DNA from: CAZGRP01 sp964527995
GTDB taxonomy: Bacteria; Zhuqueibacterota; Zhuqueibacteria; Oceanimicrobiales; CAZGRP01
Length of the DNA stretch: 64,000 bases
Reading direction: 5' to 3'
Assembly: GCA_964527995.1 (NCBI GenBank)
Contig: CAZGRP010000013.1
Location: 11,935-75,934 of the forward strand
In this document: piece by piece, positions 33,241 to 42,490 of the stretch
Layout: each line of letters opens with the position of its first letter
Numbering within the stretch: position 1 is the stretch's first letter
Translations under genes and position numbers: made by a program
Notes under the pieces: generated by a model
Databases searched by the model: none
Told to the model about the DNA's origin: nothing
The model's input: only the letters and a program-made list of their open reading frames with translations

Positions 33241-35718
33241 TTGGATATCTCTCGTCGAGAGTTTATGAAGCTGTTGGGGTTTTCGACGACCGGAGTTGCG
33301 CTCGGTATCTTCGGGGCAGACAGTCTGCTGTCGATCCCGGATAAGGTTTTTCAGCGCGCAGCCGCAGGGCCCGGCATCGAAACCTGGAAGGCGTCCATCT
33401 GCACTCTTTGCGGCGGCGGCTGTGGTGTGCGCGTCCGCCGAATCGATGGCATCCCGGTGCGGGTGGCAGGCAACCCTCTCTATCCGATCAACCGCGGCGC
33501 CGTGTGCCCGCGTGCCGAGGCCGGCATCGAGCTGTTGTTCCATCCGGATCGGCTGCGGCAGCCTTTGAAGCGTGCCGGCGGCCGCGGCAGCGGCGCCTGG
33601 GAGCCTGTGTCCTGGGAAGAAGCGCTTGCCACTCTGGCCGATCGGCTCCGCAGCCTGCGTGCGAAGGGCACGCCGGAGCGCTTGGTCGTCGTAAATCGAG
33701 ACGTCGGCACTGCGCTGACGGGCCTGTTGGAGAGATTCCTCAAGTCGTTTGGCTCGCCCAACCTGCTCTGCGCCAATGACGGACAGATCAATGCCGTCGC
33801 CTCGACAGTGACCCACGGCTGGCAGTGGCCTGTGGCGTACGACCTCCTCAACACCGCCTTCGTACTCAACTTCGGTGGCAACTTTCTCGACGATGGACCG
33901 TCGCCGATACGATTCAACCAGATCTACTCGCGCTTGCGGAACCGCCGCGACGGTGGCCGCGCCCGCATCGTGCACATCGATTCCTTCATGTCGCGGACCG
34001 CGATCCAGTCGAGCGAGTGGGTGCCGGTCCAGCCGGGAACGATGGCGGCGTTGGCCCTCGGTATCGCCCATGTCATGATCCGGGACGGTAGCTTCGACCG
34101 GGAATTCGTGCGGCGGCAGTGCTTCGGGTTCGAAGACTGGCGGGACGCCAAGGGAGTCCGACACCAGGGTTTTCGCCGTCTGGTGGATGAGAACTACTAT
34201 CCGGAGAAGGTCTCCAATATTACGGGTGTGCCAGGCAGGCAGATCATCGATCTCGCCCGCCGCTTTGCTGCGGCGGAACCGGCGCTTGCGTTGGCCGGCG
34301 GTCAGGCGGCCAACAGCACCAATGGCCTGTATACGCTTTGGGCGATTTACTGCCTCAACGCGCTCAAAGGAAATCTGGATCGCGAGGGAGGGGTGCTGTT
34401 TCCGCTGCCGTTGAAGCCATCGCGACTGTCCCCGGTGCCCCTGGATGCGACCGCCCGCCGCGGCCTGAGTCGACCGCGTGTCACGAGCGCCGGCAATGAG
34501 CTGTCGCTTGCCTTTCCTTCGGCCGAGGGTCTGGCCGATGCCGTGCTCGAAGGCAAGCCCTATCCCGTCGACACGCTGGTGCTGGCCAGCGGCGATCCGC
34601 TGTTCGAGTCGGCGGATCAGAAGAGATTTGCCGAGGCGCTGCGGAAGATACCTTTTATTGTCGCATGCACGCCGTTTCTTAACGACACGGCTTCCTTTGC
34701 TGATTTGATCCTTCCAGACCACGTTTTTCTTGAGAAGTGGGACGCCAGCATCAACGTGCACGGCGTGGAGTTTCAGCACTTTGGCGTGCAGCAACCGGTG
34801 ATCGAGCCGCTCTACGACACGCGTCAGACCGGCGACGTGTTTCTGGAAATCTCCCGTGCGCTGGGGGGAAGTGTGGCCGCTGCGCTGCCCTGGCAGGATA
34901 CCCAGGCCTATCTGAAGACGCTGGCCCGGGGTCTCTTCGACTCCGGCCAGGGTACCGTGGTTTCTGAGACCGTGGAAGTTTCGTGGATCGAGTTTCTGAA
35001 GAAGCGTGGCTGGCAGCCGGTGCAGTACGCCACCTTTGAAGACTTCTGGTCGGTGCTGCTGGAGAAGGGGGGATGGTGGAATCCTTTCTATCGGCCGGTC
35101 AAGCGGCGCCGACTTTTCCTGACGCCCTCCCGCAAATTTGAATTCTATTCTCAGCGGCTGCGGAACGAGGTCGAGCGTCTCACTGGCCGCCAGGCAGGGC
35201 ATGAACTGTTCCGCCGCTGGCAGGTCGATGCGCGCGGCGATCTGCTGTACCTACCCCACTACGAGACGCCACGATTTGGTCGCAATGGGATTCGATTCCC
35301 CTACCACTTGCTGACCTTCAGATTGCTGGCAAGTCCGCAAAACTGCGGCGCGAACCTGGCCCTTATGCAGGAGCAGGCTGGGGTGCACACGCGGCGCTAC
35401 TGGCATCCATGGGTTGAGATCAACCCTGATACAGCGGCACGTCTGGGCATTCGAGATGGCGACTGGGTCAATGTGATCTCGGTCAATGGTCGTATTCAAC
35501 TTCGCGCTCGTGTCGTTCCCACGGTAATGCCGGAAGTGGTGGCGGTTCCCTTTGGTTTTGGCCAGAAGCGGCCGAGCTTTGCCGGGAAGGTCGTTGTGGC
35601 CAACCCGCAGGAGATCTTCAGCGGCGATACGGATCGGCTCAGCGGCCTGCCGTCGCTGATCTCAACCAAGGTACGCATCGAAAAGGCGAAGAAGGTGGAG
35701 CGGAGGGTCCATGCCTAG
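33241..35718 (+). CDS. Molybdopterin oxidoreductase-family subunit (QrcB-like), Tat-exported
   Basis: An 825-residue protein starts at TTG 33241, well spaced after AAAGGAGGAG. The Tat signal is SRREFMKLLGFSTTGVALG (residues 4-22). The N-terminal cluster site is CTLCGGGC with a later Cys in AVCPRAEAG, so one [4Fe-4S] is expected. MopB domains follow, ending in the C-terminal cap (HPWVEINPDTAARLGIRDGD). Around FGSPNLLCANDGQ, where Psr/Phs relatives hold the Mo-binding residue, I do not see the typical Ser-Thr-Cys, so cofactor presence is uncertain; QrcB of Desulfovibrio lacks it. It is probably the periplasmic structural/electron subunit of a quinone reductase or oxidase complex rather than an oxyanion reductase. 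Confidence 0.85.
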   Translation: MDISRREFMKLLGFSTTGVALGIFGADSLLSIPDKVFQRAAAGPGIETWKASICTLCGGGCGVRVRRIDGIPVRVAGNPLYPINRGAVCPRAEAGIELLFHPDRLRQPLKRAGGRGSGAWEPVSWEEALATLADRLRSLRAKGTPERLVVVNRDVGTALTGLLERFLKSFGSPNLLCANDGQINAVASTVTHGWQWPVAYDLLNTAFVLNFGGNFLDDGPSPIRFNQIYSRLRNRRDGGRARIVHIDSFMSRTAIQSSEWVPVQPGTMAALALGIAHVMIRDGSFDREFVRRQCFGFEDWRDAKGVRHQGFRRLVDENYYPEKVSNITGVPGRQIIDLARRFAAAEPALALAGGQAANSTNGLYTLWAIYCLNALKGNLDREGGVLFPLPLKPSRLSPVPLDATARRGLSRPRVTSAGNELSLAFPSAEGLADAVLEGKPYPVDTLVLASGDPLFESADQKRFAEALRKIPFIVACTPFLNDTASFADLILPDHVFLEKWDASINVHGVEFQHFGVQQPVIEPLYDTRQTGDVFLEISRALGGSVAAALPWQDTQAYLKTLARGLFDSGQGTVVSETVEVSWIEFLKKRGWQPVQYATFEDFWSVLLEKGGWWNPFYRPVKRRRLFLTPSRKFEFYSQRLRNEVERLTGRQAGHELFRRWQVDARGDLLYLPHYETPRFGRNGIRFPYHLLTFRLLASPQNCGANLALMQEQAGVHTRRYWHPWVEINPDTAARLGIRDGDWVNVISVNGRIQLRARVVPTVMPEVVAVPFGFGQKRPSFAGKVVVANPQEIFSGDTDRLSGLPSLISTKVRIEKAKKVERRVHA

Positions 35719-36394
35719 GTGGGGAATGGTCATCGATCTGAATAAGTGTACCGGCTGCGGCGAGTGCGTGGCGGCCTGCAAGATCGAGAACAACGTCGCG
35801 ATCGTCGGCCCCGAAGAGTCTGACCGGGGTCGAACCATGCTGTGGATGGACATCATTACCATGGTCGACGGGGAATACCCGCATGCGAAAGTGCGCCAGA
35901 TTCCGCGGCCGTGCTTCCATTGTGATAACCCACCGTGTACCAAGGTTTGTCCTGTTCGCGCCACCTACCTGGACGAAGAAGGTATCGTCGCGCAAATCTT
36001 TCCCCAGTGCATCGGCTGCCGCTACTGCATGGCGGCCTGCCCGTACACGGTGAAAAGCTTCAACTGGTACGCTCCGTACTGGCCTAAAACCATGGCTGCG
36101 AGCCTCGACCCGGATGTTTCGGTTCGGCCCGTAGGTGTCGTTGAGAAGTGCACCTTCTGCGTTCATCGCCTTCAGAAAGCTCGGGAACAGGCCCGAGCCG
36201 AGAAGCGCGAGTTGCGCGAAGGGGATTACATTCCAGCCTGTGTGGAAAGCTGTCCGACCCAGGCCATCGCTTTCGGCGACCTGGAAAATCCGGAGAGCCA
36301 GGTTTCGAAGCTGATCAAGAGTCCACGCACGTTCCGGCTTCTGGAGGAGTTGGGGACAGAGCCGAAGGTGTATTACCTAACCGAGACCGAGTGA
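35711..36394 (+). CDS. Four-cluster ferredoxin-like subunit (QrcC/NrfC-like)
   Basis: A 227-residue protein overlapping the previous stop by eight bases. Cysteine groups: CTGCGECVAAC, CFHCDNPPCTKVC, CIGCRYCMAAC, and CTFC with CVESC, enough for four [4Fe-4S] clusters. All cysteines of the third group are present, unlike the fused subunit at 48745, which has Ile there. It wires the molybdopterin-family protein to the NrfD membrane subunit. No own signal peptide is seen; export with the Tat-bearing partner is the usual solution. Confidence 0.92.
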   Translation: MPRWGMVIDLNKCTGCGECVAACKIENNVAIVGPEESDRGRTMLWMDIITMVDGEYPHAKVRQIPRPCFHCDNPPCTKVCPVRATYLDEEGIVAQIFPQCIGCRYCMAACPYTVKSFNWYAPYWPKTMAASLDPDVSVRPVGVVEKCTFCVHRLQKAREQARAEKRELREGDYIPACVESCPTQAIAFGDLENPESQVSKLIKSPRTFRLLEELGTEPKVYYLTETE

Positions 36395-36395
36395 G

Positions 36396-37751
36396 ATGCA
36401 GACTGTAGACCGATCGCTGACGGACGACGACCTGTTTCGCTCTATCGAGTCTACCGGACCCGGCTTCTACTGGGCCGTGGCCGCCCTGCTTGCGGTGATT
36501 GCCTTTGCTCTGACGACTTACTACCGGCAGATCATCCTCGGCCTCGGCGTGACGGGATTGGCCCAGCCGGTGTCCTGGGGGTTCTACATCATCGACTTCG
36601 TTTTCTTCATCGGTATCAGCCATGCGGGTACCCTGATCTCGGCTATCTTGAGACTTTCGAAGGCTGAGTGGCGCCGGCCGATCACCCGAATGGCGGAAGT
36701 CATCACCGCCATCGTCCTGGCCATCGGTGGGCTGCATCCGATCATCGACCTGGGCCGTCCGGATCGCATGCTGCATCTGGTTACCGGCGGCCGACTGCAA
36801 TCGCCTCTGCTGTGGGACGTCACCAGTATCACGGCCTACTTTGCCGCCAGCACCGTCTACCTCTATCTGCCGGCCATTCCCGACATCGCCATCCTGCGCG
36901 ATCGCGGCACCCGGCCGCGGTGGTTGTACGAGTTTCTGGCCTGGGGATGGCGTGGTACACCCAAGCAGCGCCACGTCCTCGAGCGCGCCATCAACATCCT
37001 CATGGTCATGGTCATCCCGATTGCTGTTTCAGTCCACACGGTCATCTCCTATATCTTCGCAATGACGGTGCAACCGGGCTGGCACAGCACCATCTTCGGC
37101 CCCTATTTCGTTACCGGTGCGATTTTTTCGGGCATTGCAGCCCTGCTCATGGCGATGCTGGTCTTCCGCAAGGTCTATCATCTGGAGCGCTATCTCAAGG
37201 AGATCCACTTCAAGTACCTGTCGACGCTGCTGTTGATCATGTCCTTCCTCTGGTTCTACTTCACCTTTTCGGAGTACCTCACTACCTACTACGGCAATGC
37301 CCCGGATGAGATGAGGGTCTTCATGTACAAGTTTGTCGGCTCGTTCGCGCCTTACTTTTGGCTGATGGTGGTGTGCAATTTCGTGGTGCCCGTCACTTTG
37401 CTGAGCAATCGGAGGACCCGCACACTCACTGGCATCTTCATCGCCTCGGCCAGCGTGGTGATCGGTATGTGGCTCGAACGTCTCATCATCGTGGTGCCGT
37501 CGCTGGCCAACCCCCGGCTGCCGTATCCCACCGGCATCTACATCCCGACGCTGACGGAGTGGAGCCTTCTTGCCGGGGCAACCGCCGTGTTCATGCTTGG
37601 CTTTCTGCTGTTCGCCAAGTTCTTCCCGCTGATCTCGGTCTGGGAGGTGCGAGAAGGCCGAGAGACCAGTGTCAAAGAGGTGGCCCAGCGCCTGCGCTCC
37701 TACCTGCCGGATGCGCCGTCGGAAGAGCAGCTTACCGAGTCGTTAAAGTAG
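36396..37751 (+). CDS. NrfD/ActC-type quinone-interacting membrane subunit (QrcD-like)
   Basis: A 451-residue protein with about ten transmembrane helices. The family motif FFIGISHAGTLISAIL (about residues 69-84) contains the His linked with the quinone site, and FGPYFVTGAIFSGIA the second conserved region. It starts one base after the FeS gene stop. Its closest relatives in the window are actC (47266) and actF (45004). It anchors the complex and binds menaquinone; proton-translocation competence cannot be read directly. Confidence 0.92.
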   Translation: MQTVDRSLTDDDLFRSIESTGPGFYWAVAALLAVIAFALTTYYRQIILGLGVTGLAQPVSWGFYIIDFVFFIGISHAGTLISAILRLSKAEWRRPITRMAEVITAIVLAIGGLHPIIDLGRPDRMLHLVTGGRLQSPLLWDVTSITAYFAASTVYLYLPAIPDIAILRDRGTRPRWLYEFLAWGWRGTPKQRHVLERAINILMVMVIPIAVSVHTVISYIFAMTVQPGWHSTIFGPYFVTGAIFSGIAALLMAMLVFRKVYHLERYLKEIHFKYLSTLLLIMSFLWFYFTFSEYLTTYYGNAPDEMRVFMYKFVGSFAPYFWLMVVCNFVVPVTLLSNRRTRTLTGIFIASASVVIGMWLERLIIVVPSLANPRLPYPTGIYIPTLTEWSLLAGATAVFMLGFLLFAKFFPLISVWEVREGRETSVKEVAQRLRSYLPDAPSEEQLTESLK

Positions 37752-37773
37752 GGTTCTGAGAGGGTCTGTCCAA

Positions 37774-38046
37774 ATGAGCAAGAAAGCGATTCGCATCCTC
37801 CAGATTGCCTCGATCACCTACATCTGGATTTTTGTTCTGGCCGTGGACGGCTGGATCCTCAGCCTTCTGCGCGTTGCCAAACGGCTGCACGATGCGCTCA
37901 ACGCCTCCGTGGCCATCAGCATCGTAGCCATTCCGCTTTTTCTGACGATCGCCGGTGTGCTGACGTATGTCTTCGTTGGTCTGAGGCGTCACGAGTTCGA
38001 CCCGGATGAAGTCGCAGGGTCGCACCCACAGCCCGGCACGAAGTAG
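37774..38046 (+). CDS. Small two-helix membrane protein
   Basis: 90 residues with two transmembrane helices (about 10-30 and 46-68) and a polar tail. It starts at ATG 37774, 22 bases after the NrfD gene. No family is recognised. Its place suggests a small accessory subunit of the Qrc-like complex. Confidence 0.7.
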   Translation: MSKKAIRILQIASITYIWIFVLAVDGWILSLLRVAKRLHDALNASVAISIVAIPLFLTIAGVLTYVFVGLRRHEFDPDEVAGSHPQPGTK

Positions 38047-38150
38047 GCGGGTCTCTGGATTGCCGTCAGCGGCGACCGCCGGCCGGGGCCAGCCTGGAGA
38101 CGCTGTGACGAGGTGGAAAGACCTGGAGCCCAAGGTCAAGGAGTGAACCC

Positions 38151-39404
38151 ATGTCGACCGTTCCGCTTTCAACTGTGAGATCCCGAACTTCCGCGACACG
38201 TCCGTTGTGTCAGCGGGTGGCGCTCGGACTTGGCTGGCTGGTGGTCATCGTGGTGGCTTTCGGGCTGGCACAAACCGTGCATGCCCAGCAGTTTCAAATG
38301 CCAGAGAATCCCCTGCGGGGCCGCCTGGTGTTCGAGGAGAAGGGGTGCATCACCTGCCATGCGATTCAGGGCGAGGGCGGAGAGATCGGTCCGGACCTTG
38401 GTCGCCGCCGTTTCTATGGAAGTGCACTCGACCTCGCCGCCGTGATGTGGAGCCACGCGCCGGAGATGTTCCGTCGCATGCGCGAGCTTGATCTGCCATT
38501 CCCTCGCTTCACCACTCAAGAAATGTCGCAGTTAGTCGCCTACCTGTACTACTTGCGTTATCTCGGAGAACCAGGGGATCTTTACCGTGGCCGCACCCTC
38601 GTCAAGACCAAGGGATGTCTGGTATGTCACACCGTTGGAGGAAAAGGCGGCGGGACGGCCCCCGCCTTTGACAGGCTGGCAAAGTATGTGTCACCCATCT
38701 ACCTCGCCCAGGCGATGTGGAACCACGGTCCCGACATGGAGCAACGGCTGAAGAAGCTCGGTATGGAAAGGCCGAAGTTCGCCCCTGGAGAAATTGTCGA
38801 TCTGGCTGCCTATATCCGCGAGGCGAGCCGGAGCGCCCGGCGTGAGCGGGTATACATGTCGCCCGGCAATCCGCAGCGGGGAGCGGCCTTGTTCAAGAGT
38901 AAGGGTTGTGCCACCTGTCATTCCCCTGGAAAGGACGGGAAGGTGCTGGCCGTGGACTTGCGCCAGCTGCGGTTCGACATGAGCGTCACCGAGATAGCTG
39001 GCTTGATGTGGAACCACGGCTCGGAGATGTACAAGCTGATGCGCGAGAAGAAGATGCGTTGGCCGCGCTTCTCTGGCGGTGAGATGGCTGACCTGATTGC
39101 CTATATCTACTTTCTCCGGTTTGCCGGAGAGAAGGGCGACGCAAAGACAGGAGCGCAAGTGTTGAAGGACAGGGGATGCACAGGCTGTCATGCCCTCGAG
39201 CCGGGCAAGCAAAGTGTCGGTCCCAATCTGGCCGAGGTGCGGAATATCACCTCCCCCATCGACCTGGCACAGGTGATGTGGAACCATGCGCCGTTGATGG
39301 AGGAACTGGTTGTGGAGAGACGTCTGAAGTGGCCGCAGCTTTCCGGGCGAGATATGGCAAACATTTTTGCCTTCTTGAACAAATCGGGATCACCCGAACA
39401 CTAA
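38151..39404 (+). CDS. Tetrahaem cytochrome made of four tandem monohaem repeats
   Basis: A 417-residue exported protein (signal about residues 20-46). Four copies of a module of about 90 residues each contain GCxxCH (CITCH, CLVCH, CATCH, CTGCH), then MWxHxPxM or MWNHGSEM, then WPxFSGxEMADLIAYIYFLR or similar. The Met after MWNH is a candidate axial ligand in each module, as in class I cytochromes. A second four-repeat protein lies at 40231-41457. ATG 38151 follows AAGGAGTGA. It probably accepts electrons from the Qrc-like complex encoded just before; a modular wire is my inference. Confidence 0.88.
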   Translation: MSTVPLSTVRSRTSATRPLCQRVALGLGWLVVIVVAFGLAQTVHAQQFQMPENPLRGRLVFEEKGCITCHAIQGEGGEIGPDLGRRRFYGSALDLAAVMWSHAPEMFRRMRELDLPFPRFTTQEMSQLVAYLYYLRYLGEPGDLYRGRTLVKTKGCLVCHTVGGKGGGTAPAFDRLAKYVSPIYLAQAMWNHGPDMEQRLKKLGMERPKFAPGEIVDLAAYIREASRSARRERVYMSPGNPQRGAALFKSKGCATCHSPGKDGKVLAVDLRQLRFDMSVTEIAGLMWNHGSEMYKLMREKKMRWPRFSGGEMADLIAYIYFLRFAGEKGDAKTGAQVLKDRGCTGCHALEPGKQSVGPNLAEVRNITSPIDLAQVMWNHAPLMEELVVERRLKWPQLSGRDMANIFAFLNKSGSPEH

Positions 39405-39443
39405 ACAGATCCAGCTACTCAGCCTACGGAGGAGACAATAGAA

Positions 39444-40031
39444 ATGAAGACCTGGACTTGGTTTGGCGGCATCGTGATCCTTCTGTTTCTGAGTACAACC
39501 GTGCTGGCCCAGGATCAAGAGGTCAGTCACCGGTACGTGGGCAGCAAGAAGTGTCGTGTGTGCCACATGAAGCAGTACAAGTCCTGGTCGGCCACACGCA
39601 TGGCGAACGCCTTCGAGCTTCTCAAGCCTGGAGTGCGTTCGGAGGCAAAGAAGAAGGCCGGTCTCGACCCCTCCGCCGATTACACCCAAGACCCCAAATG
39701 CCTGCAATGCCACACGACGGGGTACGGAAAGAAGGGTGGCTTCGTCAACCTCAAGGATACGCCTAAACTGGCCGGTGTCGGCTGCGAGATGTGCCATGGG
39801 CCAGGCGGCTCCTACCTGAAGCCGGAGTATATGAGTCTGAAAAATAAGAACTACAAGCGGGCAGATCTAGTGAAGGTGGGGCTTGTCAACCCGCCGACGA
39901 AGGAGACGTGCGAGTCTCTGTGCCATAACGCCAAGAGCCCGTTTTTCGACCCCAAGAAGCCGTTCAATTTTGAGAAGCGCAAGAGCGAGGGGACTCACAA
40001 GCATTACCCTTTGCGGTACAAGCATGAGTGA
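39444..40031 (+). CDS. c554-like cytochrome with three CxxCH and one CxxxCH
   Basis: A 195-residue exported protein (signal about residues 1-21), paralogous to the protein at 3295-3864: YVGSKKCRVCH, CLQCHTTGYG, GVGCEMCHGPGG and TCESLCHNAKSP. The fourth motif is CxxxCH where the paralogue has CIQCH, i.e. one extra residue. ATG 39444 follows GGAGGAGAC. It lies 39 bases after the first four-repeat cytochrome. Periplasmic electron transfer is likely; catalytic use of the variant haem is possible. Confidence 0.88.
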   Translation: MKTWTWFGGIVILLFLSTTVLAQDQEVSHRYVGSKKCRVCHMKQYKSWSATRMANAFELLKPGVRSEAKKKAGLDPSADYTQDPKCLQCHTTGYGKKGGFVNLKDTPKLAGVGCEMCHGPGGSYLKPEYMSLKNKNYKRADLVKVGLVNPPTKETCESLCHNAKSPFFDPKKPFNFEKRKSEGTHKHYPLRYKHE

Positions 40032-40230
40032 CGGTTCTTAAGCGTCCGAGGGTGCACTCAGATCGGCTCCGCGCCACGGTCCCAGATTCCGAAAGAGCGA
40101 GTGGACCGGCTTGGGCATCGGAGCCTCTCTTTCTTGTGGATACGTTCTCTTCCGAATAGATCGATTGTGCGCGGGCCTCTGAGCGGTCCGCCAGGCTGAT
40201 GGGAGAATCACCCAAACGAAGAGAAGCGCC

Positions 40231-41457
40231 ATGCTCGCAGAAAGAGTGCACGACGAACCGACAGGCCGTATCGGCCTGGCGTGGGCACTGATGGTCGCAC
40301 TGGTTTTGTCGACGACCCTGTACGCAGGTGCCCAGACCGATGGTGACATGGCCACAGCCGGACGACGGGTGTTTGTGGAGAAGGGGTGTGTCCAGTGCCA
40401 TGCTATTTTCGGTGAAGGGGGAAAGGTGGGGCCGGACCTGGGGAAACAGAAATTCTACGGCAGCTACATCGACCTGGCCGGAATGATGTGGAACCACTTT
40501 CCGAAGATGTGGGCCGCCATGCAGAAGAAGCGCCTGCCGCAGGCCGCATTGACCAGCGACGAGATGGCGCAGCTTGTGGCGTACCTGCTGTCCATGCGCT
40601 ACCGCGGTGAGCCCGGCAATGAATTCCGCGGCCGCAAGCTGCTTCGATCAAAGCGCTGCCTCTCGTGTCATAAGCTCGGAGGAGTTGGCGGCGATCTCGG
40701 ACCCGACTTCAGCAAGATCAAGGAGTATGTGTCGCCACTCCGGCTGGCCGAGTCGATGTGGAATCACGGGCCCAAGATGTTGAAGACATCGAGCGAGCGG
40801 AAAGTCAAATGGCCGAAGATCTCTGGAAGTGAGATCGTCGACATCGCGGCAGCGATCCGCGCTTCGATGGCACCGACCACGGTACCGGCTGGATCCTTCA
40901 GGCTCGGCGATCCTGCACGAGGCCGCCAGCTTCTTAAGGAGAAAGGCTGCCTGACATGCCATGCCATCCGCGGCGAAGGTGGTAAGGTGGGCCCGGATTT
41001 CGCCAGCCTGGAACTGCGCTACAGCGTCACCGAGCTCGCCGGCAGGATGTGGAACCACGGCCCGGCCATGTGGAAGGCAATGCAACAGACCGGCGTCCAA
41101 CCGCCGACGTTCCAACAAGGGGAACTGGCGAACATCCTGGCGGCGCTTTACCAGATTCGGCTTAACGATGTTCCGGGCACCCAAGAGCGGGGTCGCGCTG
41201 TGCTCGAGAAGAAGAAGTGCCTGTCGTGCCATTCTTTGCATGGGAAGGGTGGGGAGACGGCACCCGACCTGGCCGAGGTGAAAGGGCTGGATTCGCCTCT
41301 GGAGATGGTGACGGCGATGTGGAACCATGCCCCGAAGATGCGGGAGATGGTCGTTCGCAAGAAGCTTCCCTGGCCGAAGTTCGGCGAGAACGAGATGGGA
41401 AGCCTCTACGTCTATTTGCGGGCGGAGCGGCAGCAGGCACAGGTGCGGACGCCGTAG
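40231..41457 (+). CDS. Second four-repeat tetrahaem cytochrome
   Basis: 408 residues with a signal segment (about 14-34) and four monohaem modules (CVQCH, CLSCH, CLTCH, CLSCH), each with MWNHxPKM/A-type motifs and a KWPKxxxxEM helix. It has the same architecture as 38151-39404, and the modules alternate in the same order, so the genes arose by duplication of an already four-fold repeat. It lies 199 bases after the c554-like gene and may have its own promoter, though none is clear. Confidence 0.87.
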   Translation: MLAERVHDEPTGRIGLAWALMVALVLSTTLYAGAQTDGDMATAGRRVFVEKGCVQCHAIFGEGGKVGPDLGKQKFYGSYIDLAGMMWNHFPKMWAAMQKKRLPQAALTSDEMAQLVAYLLSMRYRGEPGNEFRGRKLLRSKRCLSCHKLGGVGGDLGPDFSKIKEYVSPLRLAESMWNHGPKMLKTSSERKVKWPKISGSEIVDIAAAIRASMAPTTVPAGSFRLGDPARGRQLLKEKGCLTCHAIRGEGGKVGPDFASLELRYSVTELAGRMWNHGPAMWKAMQQTGVQPPTFQQGELANILAALYQIRLNDVPGTQERGRAVLEKKKCLSCHSLHGKGGETAPDLAEVKGLDSPLEMVTAMWNHAPKMREMVVRKKLPWPKFGENEMGSLYVYLRAERQQAQVRTP

Positions 41458-41516
41458 GTGCCAGGAAGGAATCCAGGTCGACCCGAAGAAGTGAATATCT
41501 GACAGACCCAAGACCC

Positions 41517-41555
41517 CAGGAGGCCTGCACAGCGTTCCCGCAGCCAGGCCTCCTG
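41517..41555. terminator. Perfect inverted repeat between convergent genes
   Basis: CAGGAGGCCTG (41517-41527), a 17-base loop, CAGGCCTCCTG (41545-41555). It lies between the second four-repeat cytochrome and the convergent broken gene, a typical place for a bidirectional terminator, though no T-run follows. Confidence 0.5.
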
Positions 41556-41592
41556 CGAGCTTCAGAAAGGTTCGCCCTCCTCGCTCCGTTCT

Positions 41593-42206
41593 TCACCGGA
41601 GCAGAATCATCTTGCGAGTTTTTGTGTAGTCCTTCGCCTCGAGCCGGTAGAGGTAGGTGCCCGAGGGCACCACTCGGCCGAGCGCGTCCTTGCCATCCCA
41701 CTGGATCGAGTACCTGCCCGCCGCAAGGTCAGCTTCCAGCAGCCTGCGCACTTCCTGCCCCATCAAGTTGAAAACTCGCAGGGTGACACGGCTGCGCTCC
41801 GGAACCTGGCAGGCGATTTGGGTAGTGGGTTGAAGGGGTTCGGGTGGTTCTGCAACAGGGCGAAGGCCCTTGGCGCACCGTTCTCCGGCCTTTCGGCAAC
41901 CGACGTGATGGTGCCGGGCTTGCGATACCAGCGGGCGTCACCCCTTGAGCTTTCCACGTCGAGCGTCGACACCGCGATGTCTATGTTGTAATCGGAATCG
42001 ATATCGGCGAGTGCTGTCGGGAACGGCCGATCGACGTTGGCGTGGAGCCTATGCTGCCGCCGGACGAAGCCGCCGGCGATGTTCTCGCTCCAGCCGAACT
42101 CTTTTTGACCGCCGTCCCCATCGATGTCTGCCGCCGTCGTCCAGCTGATGCCTTCGTAGCGCGCAATGAAGTGCTCTACCCAAGCGGTTTTGGAGTTTTG
42201 GAACAA
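41593..42206 (-). pseudogene. Broken FG-GAP/VCBS repeat protein with C-terminal sorting domain
   Basis: On the minus strand one frame (from 42206) reads repeats such as AADIDGDGG, ALADIDSDYNIDIAVS and finishes LLQNHPNPFNP; there one base is missing and the homology continues in another frame as TTQIACQVPERSRVTLRVFN, LMGQEVRRLLEADLAAG and GTYLYRLEAKDYTKTRKM to a stop at 41593. The result is the tail of a secreted beta-propeller-like protein with a type IX-like signal. No intact N terminus is visible upstream, so it is a truncated remnant; the frameshift alone could be a sequencing error. Confidence 0.75.
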
Positions 42207-42490
42207 TGGAGCGATGATGCGACCGATCCAACCGGAGCCGTGGTTGTCAAGAACGCGAAAAGCAGGCGACTGTGTCCTAGTTTTAGCACAGCTCTACATC
42301 CGCGTGTAAGCAAATGTTTTACAAGTTCTTGCAGCTCCTATCCTATGCTCTGCGATTTCGGAGCTGTCTTAATTTTCGGAAACGTTCTTAACTTCCCTCC
42401 TGCCGGGCTGGCCGTGGTACCGCCCACCCCATAAAAACAATAGGTTAGATTAACCATATTCTCCTCTTCGGATGGCTCGAAACGCGTCCG

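Noticed and set aside
38151..41457. Repeated MWNH blocks as a DNA repeat or CRISPR-like array
   Set aside because: The repetition is at protein level with diverged codons; no short direct DNA repeats with spacers occur in the window.
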